DNA of 64,000 nt from Streptomyces mobaraensis NBRC 13819 = DSM 40847. GTDB taxonomy: Bacteria > Actinomycetota > Actinomycetes > Streptomycetales > Streptomycetaceae. The position numbers and the translations under genes were made by a program. This document shows, in pieces, positions 32,041 through 41,790 of this stretch. Where the stretch lies: the NCBI RefSeq assembly GCF_017916255.1, contig NZ_CP072827.1:4303501-4367500 (forward strand), given 5' to 3'. Position 1 is the first letter of the stretch. Each line of letters opens with the position of its first letter. The notes below the pieces were generated by a model. It did not search any database. It saw nothing but the letters and a program-made list of their open reading frames with translations, and was not told the DNA's origin.

Positions 32041-33870
32041 CTACTTCACGACCGTGATCCGGTCCGCCCGAGGCGGGGAGAGCGGGCTGGTCTTGGACGA
32101 GTGCGCGCCCAGGTAGGCGAGGAAGACGTCCAGGTCCGACGCGCCGACGCGCTTGTTCTTCGCCTCCTTGAAGGTGACGAAGCCGTCACCGCCGCCCATC
32201 AGGAACTCGTTCGCGGCGACGCGGTACGTCTTCGCCGGGTCGATCGCCGTGCCGTTCAGCTTCACGGACGAGGCGACGACGCGGTCGGCGCCGGTCTTCG
32301 TCAGGTCCAGGGTGTAGGTCAGGCCCTTGCTGATCTGCAGGATCTTCGGCTGGGGGCCGTTGACCGCGCCGCTGACCTGCTGTTGGAGGACCGAGATGAT
32401 CTGCGCGCCGGTGAGGTCGGCGGTCTGCATCATGTTGGTGAACGGCTGGACGGTGAACGCCTTGCCGTAGGTGACGACGCCGTCGCCCTCGCCGCCCGCC
32501 GCCTTGTAGGCGAGGTCGGAGCGGATGCCGCCGGGGTTCATGAAGGCGATCTGGGCGCCGCCCTTGTCGGCCGGGGCCAGGGCTTCCAGCTGGGAGTCGG
32601 CGATGACGTCGCCGAGCGGCTTCTCGTACGCCTCGGAGCCGCGGCCGTTGATGTCGGCGCTGATGTAGCCGACGGGCCGGTTCGCGATCGGGGCGGCGAG
32701 CGCGTTCCAGCGGGCGATGAGGGAGGTCATGTCCGCGGCCTTGGGCCGGTCGCGGTCGACGACGTGGTTGGTGGCGTGCGGCCGGGTGACCGGGGTGCGG
32801 ACGATGTCACGGGTACGGCGGTCGTACGTCAGCGTGGTGTCCGTGTACAGCCGGCCGAAGGACGCGGCCGAGGTGACCGTGCGCGGGTTGCCCGCCGGGT
32901 CGGGGATGGTGCAGGCGTACGCCTGGTGCGTGTGGCCGGTGATGAAGGCGTCGACCTTCGGCGTGACCTTCTTGGCGATGTCGACGATCGGGCCGGAGAT
33001 GCCGGCACCGGCGCCCGGGCTGTCGCAGTCGTCGTTGTACGCGCCCGAGGCGGGCATGCCGCCCTCGTGGACGAGGGTGACGATCGCCTTGACGCCCTGG
33101 CGGTCGAGCTCCTTGGCGTACTTGTCGATGGTCGCGACCTCGTCGGCGAACTTCAGGCCCTTGACGCCCTCGGCCGTGACGACGTCGGGGGTGCCCTTGA
33201 GGGTGAGGCCGATGATGCCGATCCGCACACCCTTGTGCCGCCAGATCGTGTACGGCTTGAGGATGGGCTTGCCGGTCTTCTCGTCGGTGACGTTCGCGGC
33301 GAGGTAGGGGAAGTCCGCGCCCCGGAACTTCTTGCCCTTCTCGAAGCAGCCGTCCTTGGGGTGGCAGCCGCCGCGCTGCATCCGCAGCAGCTCGGCCCGG
33401 CCCTCGTCGAACTCGTGGTTGCCGACCGAGGTGACGTCGAGCTTCAGCTTGTTGAGCGCCTCGATGGTGGGCTCGTCGTGGAAGAGGCCGGACATCAGCG
33501 GGCTGGCGCCGATCATGTCGCCGGCCGCGGCGGTGATCGAGTACTCGTGCCCCTTGCGGGCAGTGCGGAGCGCGTCGGCCAGGTACTCCATACCGCCCGC
33601 GGGTATGACCTTCTTCGTCCCGTCCTGCTGCTTCTCGGTGACGGTGCCGGACGAGCCCTGCGGCGGCTCCAGGTTGCCGTGCAGGTCGTTGAAGGACAGC
33701 AGCTGGACGTCGACGGTCCGGCCGTGGCCGTGGCCATGACGGTGGCCGTGGCCGTGCGGGGCCGCCGCCCCGGCGGGCGCGGCGGCGAGGACACCGGCGG
33801 TGGCGGCGAGGACGGCGGCGCTGGCGGTCAGCCGTCTCGCGAGGCGCTTCCGTGGCGGCGTCGCGTGCAT
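32041..33870 (-). CDS. Secreted 5'-nucleotidase/metallophosphatase (UshA-like)
   Basis: 609 residues. A twin-basic signal peptide starts PPRKRLARRLTASAAVLAAT and ends near AGAAAP, followed by a His/Gly-rich stretch (HGHGHRHGHGHGR). The metallophosphatase domain has LSFNDLHGNL, GDMIGASPL, VGNHEFDEG and ITGHTHQAY metal-binding motifs; the C-terminal 5'-nucleotidase domain has NPGGIRSDL and GGGDGF. It should dephosphorylate nucleotides outside the cell to release phosphate and nucleosides. The start at ATG 33870 has AAGGGGAA upstream; the longer open frame is not coding. In S. coelicolor the corresponding gene is SCO4152 from memory. Divergent from mshD. Confidence 0.92.
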   Translation of the reverse strand: MHATPPRKRLARRLTASAAVLAATAGVLAAAPAGAAAPHGHGHRHGHGHGRTVDVQLLSFNDLHGNLEPPQGSSGTVTEKQQDGTKKVIPAGGMEYLADALRTARKGHEYSITAAAGDMIGASPLMSGLFHDEPTIEALNKLKLDVTSVGNHEFDEGRAELLRMQRGGCHPKDGCFEKGKKFRGADFPYLAANVTDEKTGKPILKPYTIWRHKGVRIGIIGLTLKGTPDVVTAEGVKGLKFADEVATIDKYAKELDRQGVKAIVTLVHEGGMPASGAYNDDCDSPGAGAGISGPIVDIAKKVTPKVDAFITGHTHQAYACTIPDPAGNPRTVTSAASFGRLYTDTTLTYDRRTRDIVRTPVTRPHATNHVVDRDRPKAADMTSLIARWNALAAPIANRPVGYISADINGRGSEAYEKPLGDVIADSQLEALAPADKGGAQIAFMNPGGIRSDLAYKAAGGEGDGVVTYGKAFTVQPFTNMMQTADLTGAQIISVLQQQVSGAVNGPQPKILQISKGLTYTLDLTKTGADRVVASSVKLNGTAIDPAKTYRVAANEFLMGGGDGFVTFKEAKNKRVGASDLDVFLAYLGAHSSKTSPLSPPRADRITVVK

Positions 33871-34040
33871 GGGTTCCCCTTTGTGGATGTTCGTGCCGGT
33901 TTGGCGGATGCCGGGTGATGCGGTCTGCCGCAGCCTACGGTCAACGCGCGTAGTGCGCAGGAGGCTTGAGGTGACGAATCGGTAGCGCCCGGGCGTTTCC
34001 TCCGTGCCGTACGCCTCGGGCGCCCGGCCCTGCATCCCGC

Positions 34041-34093
34041 CGCACCCCCGCCACGCACCCCCCGCCACGCACCCCCCGCCACGCACCCCCGCC
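34041..34093. repeat. Short tandem repeat between nucleotidase and mshD
   Basis: Four units of 12-14 bases of the type CGCACCCCCCGCCA run head to tail from 34041 to 34093, just upstream of the mshD promoter. The number of C residues varies by one between units. Confidence 0.85.
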
Positions 34094-34124
34094 CCGGTGC
34101 CGGCCGCGGCATAGGCTCGGTGCC

Positions 34125-35057
34125 ATGACTGACGAGTGGAAAGACGACAGCGGGCGGCGCCGGATCGAGGTGCTGGACGAGCCGGCGCCCGAGCTCGCGC
34201 GGGACGTGCTGCGGCTGATCGCGGAGGCCGCCGCGGCCGACGGCCGGCAGGCCGTCTCCGAGCAGGGCCGGCTCCAGCTGAAGGGCGGCCGGCCGGGCGT
34301 CCGGCACCTGCTGCTGCACGAGGTGACCGATGGCGCCGAGGTCCTCGCCGGATACGCGCAACTGGAGGACACCGACCCCGTCGAGGCGCCCGCCGGCGAG
34401 CTCGTGGTGCACCCGGACCACCGGGGGCGCGGCCACGGCCGGGCGCTGGGCAACGCGCTGCTGCGGGAGTCCGGCAAGCGGCTGCGGGTCTGGGCGCACG
34501 GCGGCCACCCGGCCGCACGCCACCTCGCGCAGGTACTGGGGATGAGCCTGTTCCGCGAGTTGCGGCAGATGCGGCGTCCGCTGGGCGACCTGGACCTCCC
34601 CGACCCCCGGCTCCCCGAGGGCGTGACCGTCCGCACCTTCCGGCCCGGGGACGACGACGCGGCCTGGCTCGCCGTCAACGCCGAGGCGTTCGCCCACCAT
34701 CCGGAACAGGGCTCGCTCACCCAGCGCGATCTGGACGACCGCAAGGCCGAGGGCTGGTTCGACCCCGAGGGCTTCTTCCTCGCCGAACGCGACGGCGCGA
34801 TCGTCGGCTTCCACTGGACGAAGGTGCACGCCGAGGAGGGCCTCGGCGAGGTGTACGTCGTCGGCATCCGGCCCGGCGCCCAGGGCGGCGGGCTCGGCAA
34901 GGCCCTGACCACCATCGGCCTCCGCCACCTCGCCGCCGCCGGTCTGCCGACGGCGATGCTCTACGTGGACGCGGACAACGGGCCGGCCGTGGCGGTGTAC
35001 GAGCGGCTGGGGTTCACGGTCCACGAGACGGACCTGATGTACCGCACGGAGTCCTGA
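34125..35057 (+). CDS. mshD: Mycothiol synthase
   Basis: 310 residues with two GNAT domains, as in MshD, which acetylates Cys-GlcN-Ins to mycothiol, the last step of synthesis. The N-terminal domain carries LVVHPDHRGRGHGRAL. The active C-terminal domain carries YVVGIRPGAQGGGLGKAL and the ending MLYVDADNGPAVAVYERLGFTVHETDLMYR typical of MshD. TAGGCT (34112-34117) lies seven bases before ATG, so the mRNA is probably leaderless. A 24-bp tandem duplication covers the last codons and the stop. The first-step enzyme mshA lies in this window at 43634. Confidence 0.95.
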   Translation: MTDEWKDDSGRRRIEVLDEPAPELARDVLRLIAEAAAADGRQAVSEQGRLQLKGGRPGVRHLLLHEVTDGAEVLAGYAQLEDTDPVEAPAGELVVHPDHRGRGHGRALGNALLRESGKRLRVWAHGGHPAARHLAQVLGMSLFRELRQMRRPLGDLDLPDPRLPEGVTVRTFRPGDDDAAWLAVNAEAFAHHPEQGSLTQRDLDDRKAEGWFDPEGFFLAERDGAIVGFHWTKVHAEEGLGEVYVVGIRPGAQGGGLGKALTTIGLRHLAAAGLPTAMLYVDADNGPAVAVYERLGFTVHETDLMYRTES

Positions 35058-35083
35058 CCGATGTACCGCACGGAGTCCTGACC
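35036..35083 (+). repeat. Perfect 24-bp tandem duplication across the mshD stop codon
   Basis: The unit from 35036 to 35059 (starting GATGTACCGCACGGAGTCCT) is repeated exactly at 35060-35083. The first copy ends the gene with MYRTES and TGA; the second repeats the same coding end outside the gene. Perfect identity suggests a recent slippage event. Confidence 0.97.
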
Positions 35084-35171
35084 GCGATCCGGGCCACGGC
35101 CCCGACCGTCATCGGGACCGCGGTCCGAGACGTGTGTTGACGAAGGAAGCGGAGTGACGTCATCCTGCTTT

Positions 35172-35187
35172 CACTAGGCATTTAGTG
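35172..35187. promoter_or_regulatory. CACTA-N6-TAGTG inverted repeat, probable GntR (YtrA-type) operator
   Basis: CACTA (35172-35176) and TAGTG (35183-35187), about 30 bases before the GntR start, in locally AT-richer sequence (TTTCACTAGGCATTTAGTGG). Fits autoregulation of the following operon. Confidence 0.6.
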
Positions 35188-35216
35188 GAATAAGTCAGTG
35201 GAAGCAGGGTGAGGGC

Positions 35217-35699
35217 GTGGTCGAGTTCCGCATCGACCGCCGCAGCGGCGTCGCTCCCTACGTCCAGATCGCCCGGCAGGTCGAACAAGCGCTACGGCTG
35301 GGGCTGCTGATGCCGGGTGACCAGCTCCCCACCGCCCGCGAGGTCGTGGCGGCCACCGCCATCAACCCCAACACCGTCCTGAAGGCGTACCGCGAACTCG
35401 ACCGCGCGGGCCTGGTCGAGGCGCGCCCCGGGCTCGGCACGTTCGTCCGGCGCTCCCTCGCCCGGCCGGGCGCCGCCGCGGACTCGCCACTCCGCGCCGA
35501 GCTGGCCGGCTGGGCCGAGCGGGCCCGCGCGGCGGGGCTCGACCGGGACGACGTCTCCGCCCTGGTGACGTCCGTCCTGGACGAGTGCTTCGGCGGAGCG
35601 CCCCCCGGCGGCCCGTACGCCACCCACTCCACCGGCAACGCCACCCACCACGCGAACACCACCGACCACATCCACCACGCCGACGAGGGGACCGGATGA
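35217..35699 (+). CDS. GntR family regulator, YtrA subfamily
   Basis: 160 residues. A winged helix fills the first 75 residues (YVQIARQVEQALRLGLLMPGDQLPTAREVVAATAINPNTVLKAYRELDRAGLVEARPGLGTFV), followed by only a short C-terminal segment, as in YtrA-type regulators of ABC transporter operons. The C-terminus is His/Asn/Thr-rich (NATHHANTTDHIHHADEG). GTG start; GGGTGAGG lies before it. The stop overlaps the following ATPase start (ATGA). It most likely represses this three-gene operon until a cell-wall-active or other signal appears. Confidence 0.88.
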   Translation: MVEFRIDRRSGVAPYVQIARQVEQALRLGLLMPGDQLPTAREVVAATAINPNTVLKAYRELDRAGLVEARPGLGTFVRRSLARPGAAADSPLRAELAGWAERARAAGLDRDDVSALVTSVLDECFGGAPPGGPYATHSTGNATHHANTTDHIHHADEGTG

Positions 35700-36631
35700 C
35701 CGACCTGACCTACGTCCCCGGCGGGACCGCCGTCGAGGCGGCCGGGCTGGGGGTGAAGTACCGGCGTTCCTGGGCGCTGCGGGACTGCTCCTTCCGGGTG
35801 CCCACGGGACGGGTCTGCGCGCTCGTCGGCCCCAACGGCGCCGGGAAGTCGACCCTGCTCTCCGTCATCGCGGGGCTGGGGCGGCCGGAGTCCGGGCGGC
35901 TGGAGGTGCTGGGCGGACCGGTGGGGCACCGGGGGACGCGGCCCCGGGTGGCGTACCTGCCGCAGGACAAGCCGCTGTACCCGCGGTTCACCGTCGCGGA
36001 CACGCTGAGCATGGGCCGCGAGCTCAACCCCGGCCGCTGGGACCAGGCGGCGGCGGAGCGCCTGGTGCGGGCGGGGAACCTGCCGCCGCACGCCCGCGTG
36101 GGCGCGCTCTCCGCGGGCCAGCGCACCCGCGTCGCGCTCGCCCTGGCCTTCGGCAAGCGCCCCGACCTGCTGCTGCTGGACGAGCCGATGGCCGATCTGG
36201 ACCCGCTGGTGCGGCACGAGATGACGGCGGCCCTGATGGCCGAGGCCGCCGAGCACGCCACCACGATCGTGCTGGCCTCGCACGTCCTCGCCGAGCTCGA
36301 CGGCGTCTGCGACTACCTGTTGCTGCTGGGCGGCGGCCGGATCCGGCTGGCGGGCGAGGTCGAGGACCTGGTCGGCGTCCACCGGGTCGTCGTGGGCCGC
36401 CATGAGGGCCCGGGGCTGCCCAAGGCGTTCGAGGCGCACACCGTCGTCTCGGCGCGGATGACGGGTCGTCAGCTCACCGCCGTCGTCCGCCCGGAGGGCC
36501 CGATCGCGGGCCGCTGGGAGACGTCGGAACCCACTCTGGAGGACCTGCTCCTCGCCCACCTCCGCGCCCCCGACGTCCCCCCGCTGCTCACCCCGAGCGC
36601 CGAACCCCGGTCCGGGAGGGCCGCCGCGTGA
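35696..36631 (+). CDS. ABC transporter ATPase
   Basis: 311 residues. Walker A GPNGAGKSTLL, Q-loop YLPQDKPLY, signature LSAGQRTRVALA (SAGQ instead of SGGQ), Walker B LLLLDEPMADLDP and a His switch at LASHVLAEL. The last 80 residues are an extra domain typical of single-ATPase ABC-2-type exporters. It is coupled by ATGA to the GntR gene and by GTGA to the permease gene. Confidence 0.9.
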   Translation: MTDLTYVPGGTAVEAAGLGVKYRRSWALRDCSFRVPTGRVCALVGPNGAGKSTLLSVIAGLGRPESGRLEVLGGPVGHRGTRPRVAYLPQDKPLYPRFTVADTLSMGRELNPGRWDQAAAERLVRAGNLPPHARVGALSAGQRTRVALALAFGKRPDLLLLDEPMADLDPLVRHEMTAALMAEAAEHATTIVLASHVLAELDGVCDYLLLLGGGRIRLAGEVEDLVGVHRVVVGRHEGPGLPKAFEAHTVVSARMTGRQLTAVVRPEGPIAGRWETSEPTLEDLLLAHLRAPDVPPLLTPSAEPRSGRAAA

Positions 36632-37656
36632 CCACCACTGTGTCCCCCGCCTCCTCACCCGTACCCGCCGCCTCCCCCGCACCGGAGGCCGGACGCGGCG
36701 GGTTCCGCCCGCGCGGTTTCGTCTGGCTCGTCCTGCGCCAGCACCGGCCGACCCTGGTCGTCCTGGCGCTGTTGCTGGTCGCCGAGCTGGTGCAACTGGC
36801 GCTGCTGGGGTACTTGTTGCGGAAGGACGCGGACGTCCGCGCCCTCGCCGACCTCTGTGCCGGCGATGCTCGGGAGTGCGCGGAACGCTGGTCCCCGGCC
36901 GCCGATTTCCGTGCCGGATACGGTGACGCGCTGCACTTCAATGGGCTGCTGGTGCAGTATGTGCCACTGCTGGCGGGCTTGTTCACCGCCGGTCCGATGG
37001 TCGCCCGGGAGTTGGAGAGCGGTACCTGGCGGCTGGCGTGGACCCAGTCCCTCCCGCCGGCCCGCTGGCTCGCGGCCAAACTCGCGGTGCCCGCGGTGCT
37101 GGTGCTCGTCGGGGTGTCGCTGATGTCGGCGCTCTACACCTGGTGCTGGACCGCCGTACCCACCGAACTGCTGCCCGGCCAGCGCTGGTACGACTCGTTC
37201 GAGATGCTCGGGCCGATGCCGGTCGCCAACGCCCTGTGCGGCGTGGCGTTCGGCGCGCTCGCGGCGCTGGCGACCCGGCGTACAGTGCCGGCGATGGCCG
37301 TGACCCTGGTGGGATACGGAGCCGTGCGCTCCGTGTTGGGTTACGTCCGCCCCCATCTGTGGCCCCCCACCCGGACGGTCTCGCTCGGCATGCCGGGATA
37401 CCCGAACGACGGCACCTGGGTGCTCGGTCGCGGCATGCTCACTCGTTCGGGGGAACGCATCTCGGATGACGCGTGCGGCATCGGGGTCTCCCCTGAACGC
37501 TGTCTGGCCTCGCACAACGCCGACCGCTGGTACCTCGACCACCACCCGCCGGGGGACCACTGGCCCCTGGCGTGGCTGGAGGCGGGCGTCCTCGCCGCAC
37601 TGACCGCGGTCGCCGCCTGGGCCGCGCTGCGGTGGGTACGGCACGTCGTGCCGTAG
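36628..37656 (+). CDS. ABC transporter permease
   Basis: 342 residues, six or so hydrophobic helices: RPTLVVLALLLVAELVQLALLGYLL near residue 35, LLVQYVPLLAGLFTAGPMVARELESGTWRLAWTQS with the ABC-2-like E-x-x-x-G-T-x-x-x-x-x-x-Q-S segment, VPAVLVLVGVSLMSALYTW, LCGVAFGALAAL, and a final helix LEAGVLAALTAVAAWAALRW. A long extracytoplasmic loop lies between about residues 240 and 310. It forms one transporter with the preceding ATPase; the substrate is unknown. Confidence 0.85.
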   Translation: MTTTVSPASSPVPAASPAPEAGRGGFRPRGFVWLVLRQHRPTLVVLALLLVAELVQLALLGYLLRKDADVRALADLCAGDARECAERWSPAADFRAGYGDALHFNGLLVQYVPLLAGLFTAGPMVARELESGTWRLAWTQSLPPARWLAAKLAVPAVLVLVGVSLMSALYTWCWTAVPTELLPGQRWYDSFEMLGPMPVANALCGVAFGALAALATRRTVPAMAVTLVGYGAVRSVLGYVRPHLWPPTRTVSLGMPGYPNDGTWVLGRGMLTRSGERISDDACGIGVSPERCLASHNADRWYLDHHPPGDHWPLAWLEAGVLAALTAVAAWAALRWVRHVVP

Positions 37657-37725
37657 GGACCGTCCGCCCTTGAGGCGCCCGGTCACCCCCGGGAGGCTCC
37701 CGGGTTCCCCGCACGCCATGTGGGC

Positions 37726-37758
37726 GTTACCCGTGATTCAACCGCGGTTGCCAGTCTT
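37726..37758 (+). promoter_or_regulatory. Putative PHO box upstream of ppk
   Basis: Three consecutive 11-base units GTTACCCGTGA, TTCAACCGCGG and TTGCCAGTCTT resemble degenerate PhoP direct repeats (consensus near G(G/T)TCAYYYRCG). ppk is a PhoP target in Streptomyces lividans, which supports it, but the units are imperfect. Confidence 0.45.
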
Positions 37759-37859
37759 GCGGAATGCAGCCGGTCGCCCCCCACGCACGACAACGCAGGC
37801 CACGCGCCGCCGCGGTCGCCGCCGTGCCCGCCCTCCCGGACGAGCGGAACAATGGGGGT

Positions 37860-40226
37860 ATGGCAGATCCTCCGGCGTTCTCGCGCCCCCAGGAGGCGGA
37901 GCGGCCGTCCGGCGACCGGTACGCGGGCCCGCGCCCCGGCGGCTTCCCGGCCGCCGCGCACCGGCCGGGCCCGGTCGCGCCGGACATCCCCGAACCGGAG
38001 CCCGACCTGGACGCCGACCTCGACGGATACGGCGAGTACGACGCGTACGACGGCCACGGGCCCGCCCCCTACGCGGAGGCCCGCCCGGCGGACGCCGGGA
38101 TCGACTACGCGGACGGCTACGACGACCGCGAGGAGGACGCGGACCGCGACGGCGAGCCGCTGCCCGAGAACCGCTTCCTGGACCGCGAACGAAGCTGGCT
38201 GGCGTTCAACGAACGAGTGCTGGAGCTGGCCGAGGATCCGGCCACCCCGCTCCTCGAACGCGCCAACTTCCTGGCGATCTTCGCGAGCAACCTCGACGAG
38301 TTCTTCATGGTCCGCGTCGCCGGCCTCAAGCGCCGCATCGCCACCGGCGTCGCCACCCGCTCCGCGTCCGGCCTCCAGCCGCGCGAGGTGCTGGAGCTGA
38401 TCTGGACCCGCTCCCGGGAGCTCATGGCCCGGCACGCCGCCTGCTACCAGCAGGACGTCGCCCCCGAGCTGGCCGAGCGGGGCATCCACCTGATCCGCTG
38501 GTCCGAGCTGACCGAGAAGGAGCAGGCCCGCCTCTTCACCCTCTTCCGGCGGCGGATCTTCCCCGTCCTCACCCCGCTCGCCGTCGACCCGGCGCACCCC
38601 TTCCCGTACATCTCCGGGCTGTCGCTCAACCTGGCCGTGGTCGTCCGCAACCCGGTCAGCGGGCACGAGCACTTCGCGCGGGTGAAGGTGCCGCCGCTGC
38701 TGTCGCGGTTCCTGGAGGCGTCGCCGCAGCGGTACGTGCCGCTGGAGGACGTGATCGCGGCGCATCTGGAGGAGCTGTTCCCGGGGATGGAGGTGCTGGG
38801 GCACCACATGTTCCGGGTGACGCGCAACGAGGACCTGGAGGTCGAGGAGGACGACGCCGAGAACCTGCTCCAGGCGCTGGAGAAGGAGCTGATGCGCCGC
38901 CGCTTCGGCCCGCCGGTGCGGCTGGAGGTCGAGGAGTCCATCGACCCGTACGTCCTCGACCTGCTCGTCCGCGAGCTGAAGATCTCCGACGCGGAGGTGT
39001 ACCCGCTGCCGGGGCCGCTCGACCTCACCGCGCTGTTCCACATCGCGGCCCTGGACCGGCCGGAGCTGAAGTACCCCACGTTCGTCGCCGGGACGCACCG
39101 TGACCTGGCCGAGGTGGAGTCCGCGACGGCACCGGACGTGTTCGCCGCCCTGCGCGAGCGGGACGTGCTGCTCCACCATCCGTACGACTCGTTCTCCACC
39201 TCCGTCCAGTCCTTCCTCGAACAGGCCGCGGCCGATCCGGACGTTCTCGCCATCAAGCAGACGCTGTACCGGACGTCCGGCGACTCGCCGATCGTCGACG
39301 CGCTGATAGACGCCGCGGAGTCCGGCAAGCAGGTGCTCGTCCTGGTCGAGATCAAGGCGCGTTTCGACGAGCAGGCGAACATCAAGTGGGCGCGGAAGCT
39401 GGAGGAGGCCGGCTGCCACGTCGTCTACGGGCTCGTCGGCCTGAAGACGCACTGCAAGCTGTCGCTGGTGGTACGGCAGGAGGGCGACACCCTCCGACGG
39501 TATTCGCATGTGGGAACAGGCAACTACCACCCGAAGACCGCCCGGCTCTACGAGGACCTGGGGCTGCTCACCGCCGACCCCCAGGTGGGCGCCGACCTGT
39601 CCGACCTCTTCAACCGGCTCTCCGGCTACTCCCGCCGGCAGACCTACCGGCGGCTGCTCGTCGCCCCCCGCTCGCTCCGCGACGGCCTGGTCGCCCGCAT
39701 CGCCCGGGAGGTCGCCCACCGCCGGGACGGGCGGCCGGCCTCCATCCGGATCAAGGTCAACGCGATGGTGGACGAGGCGGTGATCGACGCCCTCTACCGC
39801 GCCTCGCGCGCCGGGGTCCCGGTGGACGTGTGGGTGCGCGGCATCTGCGCGCTGCGGCCCGGGGTGGTCGGCCTGTCCGAGAACATCCGGGTGCGCAGCG
39901 TCCTCGGCCGGTTCCTGGAGCACTCTCGGGTCTTCGCCTTCGCGAACGGGGGTGAGCCCGAGGTGTGGCTCGGCAGCGCCGACATGATGCACCGCAACCT
40001 CGACCGGCGCATCGAGACGCTCGTCCGGGTCACCGACCCCGCGCACCGCGCCTCGCTCAGCCGGCTGCTGGAACTCGGCATGTCCGACCGGACCGCGTCC
40101 TGGCACCTCGGCCCGGACGGCGGCTGGACCCGGCACGCGACCGACGCCGACGGCCGGCCGCTGCGCAACGTCCAGGAAATCCTCATCGACGCCCGGAGGC
40201 GCCGGCGTGGCACAGCGACCCCGTGA
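37860..40226 (+). CDS. ppk: Polyphosphate kinase
   Basis: About 788 residues from ATG 37860 (MADPPAF); an ATG at 37764 in frame would add 32 residues. The first 120 residues are an acidic disordered extension. The PPK1 domains follow: N-domain ([23 protein letters not shown]), head domain, and C1/C2 with [20 protein letters not shown], the phosphorylated histidine in [20 protein letters not shown], and [16 protein letters not shown]. It reversibly makes polyphosphate from ATP. It forms an operon with the CHAD and Nudix genes by overlaps, and a PHO box lies upstream. Confidence 0.95.
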   Translation: MADPPAFSRPQEAERPSGDRYAGPRPGGFPAAAHRPGPVAPDIPEPEPDLDADLDGYGEYDAYDGHGPAPYAEARPADAGIDYADGYDDREEDADRDGEPLPENRFLDRERSWLAFNERVLELAEDPATPLLERANFLAIFASNLDEFFMVRVAGLKRRIATGVATRSASGLQPREVLELIWTRSRELMARHAACYQQDVAPELAERGIHLIRWSELTEKEQARLFTLFRRRIFPVLTPLAVDPAHPFPYISGLSLNLAVVVRNPVSGHEHFARVKVPPLLSRFLEASPQRYVPLEDVIAAHLEELFPGMEVLGHHMFRVTRNEDLEVEEDDAENLLQALEKELMRRRFGPPVRLEVEESIDPYVLDLLVRELKISDAEVYPLPGPLDLTALFHIAALDRPELKYPTFVAGTHRDLAEVESATAPDVFAALRERDVLLHHPYDSFSTSVQSFLEQAAADPDVLAIKQTLYRTSGDSPIVDALIDAAESGKQVLVLVEIKARFDEQANIKWARKLEEAGCHVVYGLVGLKTHCKLSLVVRQEGDTLRRYSHVGTGNYHPKTARLYEDLGLLTADPQVGADLSDLFNRLSGYSRRQTYRRLLVAPRSLRDGLVARIAREVAHRRDGRPASIRIKVNAMVDEAVIDALYRASRAGVPVDVWVRGICALRPGVVGLSENIRVRSVLGRFLEHSRVFAFANGGEPEVWLGSADMMHRNLDRRIETLVRVTDPAHRASLSRLLELGMSDRTASWHLGPDGGWTRHATDADGRPLRNVQEILIDARRRRRGTATP

Positions 40227-41343
40227 CACCTCGGGCGCCCTCACCGCGGCCGGGGGGCGGACCGACACGACGACGGACCCGGTCGGCGCGCCGCCGCCCC
40301 AAGCGCGCCGCGCGCCGGACGGCGGGGGCCGGCCCCCGCACGGCACCGGCAGCGCCGCCGACGTCCTCGCCCGCTACCTCCACCAGCAGGCGACGGAGTT
40401 CCTGCGCGGCCTGCGGCTGCACGGCGACAGCGGGCACGGCTCCGGAACCGCGGCGGAGGAGGCGGCCGAGGCCGTCCGGCTGCTGCGCGGCGCCGCCCGC
40501 CGCATCGCGGGGGCGCTCCAGGTCTTCCGCCCGCTGACCGAGGTGCCCTGGACCGATCAGTTCCGGTCCGAACTCGGCTGGCTGACCGAGACCTTGGGGC
40601 GCGAGTACGCCTGTGCGGCGCGGCTCGCCCGGCTGCGGGGCGCGCTGCACCGGCTGTCCGGCGCGGCCGAGGCCGGGAGCGCCGCCGCACCCGCCGTGGG
40701 CGCCGCGCGCGCCGGCGCGCTGCTGGAACGCCAGCTCACGCTGGCCCGGACGCGCGCCCACTCGGCGGCGCTCCAGGCGCTCGGCTCTACGCGCTTCCAC
40801 GCGGTCGCCGACGCCGTCGCCGTCCTGTCGACCGACCCGCCGCTCGACTCCGCCGCCCACGACCTGCGGGCCCCGGAGGCCCTGCCGCTGCTCGCCGAGC
40901 AGAGCCACCGGCTGCTCCTGGAAGCGGTCGACGCCCTGCCACTGGCCGCCGCCGGCCTGCCCTACAACGCCGAGGCCCTCTCCCACGGCCTCGCCGACGC
41001 GGGCGTGCCCGCGGCCGAGGGCCGGCAGGACGCCCCCTGGCACCAGGTGCGGCTGCTGGTGCGGCTGCGCCGGTACGCGCAGGAGGTGCTCGACGAGCAG
41101 CACCAGACGGAAGTGGAACCCGGCCTCACCATAAGGCTGTTGAGCGCCGGCCAGGCCCTCGACCGCCACCGCGACGCGGCCGAGGCCGCCGCCTACGCCG
41201 CTGCCGCCGCCCGCACCCCCCGCATCGCCCCGGCCACCGCGTACGCCCTGGGCGTGCTCCACGCGGACCAGCGGTACGAGGTGGAGGCCGCGCGCTTCGC
41301 CTTCGGCCGGGTCTGGCAGCGGATGGGGGTGCCTTCCCGGTGA
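40207..41343 (+). CDS. CHAD domain protein
   Basis: 378 residues. A conserved histidine alpha-helical domain is recognisable ([86 protein letters not shown]). CHAD domains bind polyphosphate through conserved His/Arg/Lys residues and can target proteins to polyphosphate granules. Overlaps ppk by 20 bases and the Nudix gene by four, so the three are translationally coupled. Confidence 0.88.
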   Translation: MAQRPRDTSGALTAAGGRTDTTTDPVGAPPPQARRAPDGGGRPPHGTGSAADVLARYLHQQATEFLRGLRLHGDSGHGSGTAAEEAAEAVRLLRGAARRIAGALQVFRPLTEVPWTDQFRSELGWLTETLGREYACAARLARLRGALHRLSGAAEAGSAAAPAVGAARAGALLERQLTLARTRAHSAALQALGSTRFHAVADAVAVLSTDPPLDSAAHDLRAPEALPLLAEQSHRLLLEAVDALPLAAAGLPYNAEALSHGLADAGVPAAEGRQDAPWHQVRLLVRLRRYAQEVLDEQHQTEVEPGLTIRLLSAGQALDRHRDAAEAAAYAAAAARTPRIAPATAYALGVLHADQRYEVEAARFAFGRVWQRMGVPSR

Positions 41344-41780
41344 AGCCCGTACGGCCGCCCGCCGGGGCGGAGGACGCGGTGGTCCGCGCGGCGGGCTGCG
41401 TCCTGTGGCGGCGGACCCCCGGGGGCGGCGTCGAGCTCGCCCTCGTCCACCGGCCGAAGTACCTGGACTGGTCGTTCCCGAAGGGCAAGCTGAAGCGCCG
41501 GGAGGACGCGCGGGCGGGGGCGCTGCGGGAGGTCCGCGAGGAGACGGGGATGGACTGCGTCCTCGGGCCGCCCCTCCCGACGTCCCGCTATCCGGTCGCG
41601 GACGGGCGCCTCAAGGAGGTCCGGTACTGGGCGGCGCAGCCTGCCGGCGGCGCTTTCGCTCCCAACCGGGAGGTGGACCGGCTGGCCTGGCTCAGCCCTG
41701 ACGAGGCGCGGAACCGTCTGACGCACGACCGGGACCGGGGGTTGGTGGACGCGCTGCTGGCGGCCCTGGGGGCGGAGTAG
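41340..41780 (+). CDS. Nudix hydrolase (MutT-like)
   Basis: 146 residues, GTG start overlapping the CHAD gene stop. The Nudix box is exact: GKLKRREDARAGALREVREETG. The surroundings (LVHRPKYLDWSFPKGKL) match the actinobacterial MutT1-type group, which hydrolyses 8-oxo-dGTP or diadenosine polyphosphates. Many MutT1 proteins carry a second histidine-phosphatase domain; here the protein ends after the Nudix domain. It closes the polyphosphate operon. Confidence 0.92.
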   Translation: MKPVRPPAGAEDAVVRAAGCVLWRRTPGGGVELALVHRPKYLDWSFPKGKLKRREDARAGALREVREETGMDCVLGPPLPTSRYPVADGRLKEVRYWAAQPAGGAFAPNREVDRLAWLSPDEARNRLTHDRDRGLVDALLAALGAE

Positions 41781-41790
41781 TCCTCGAGTG

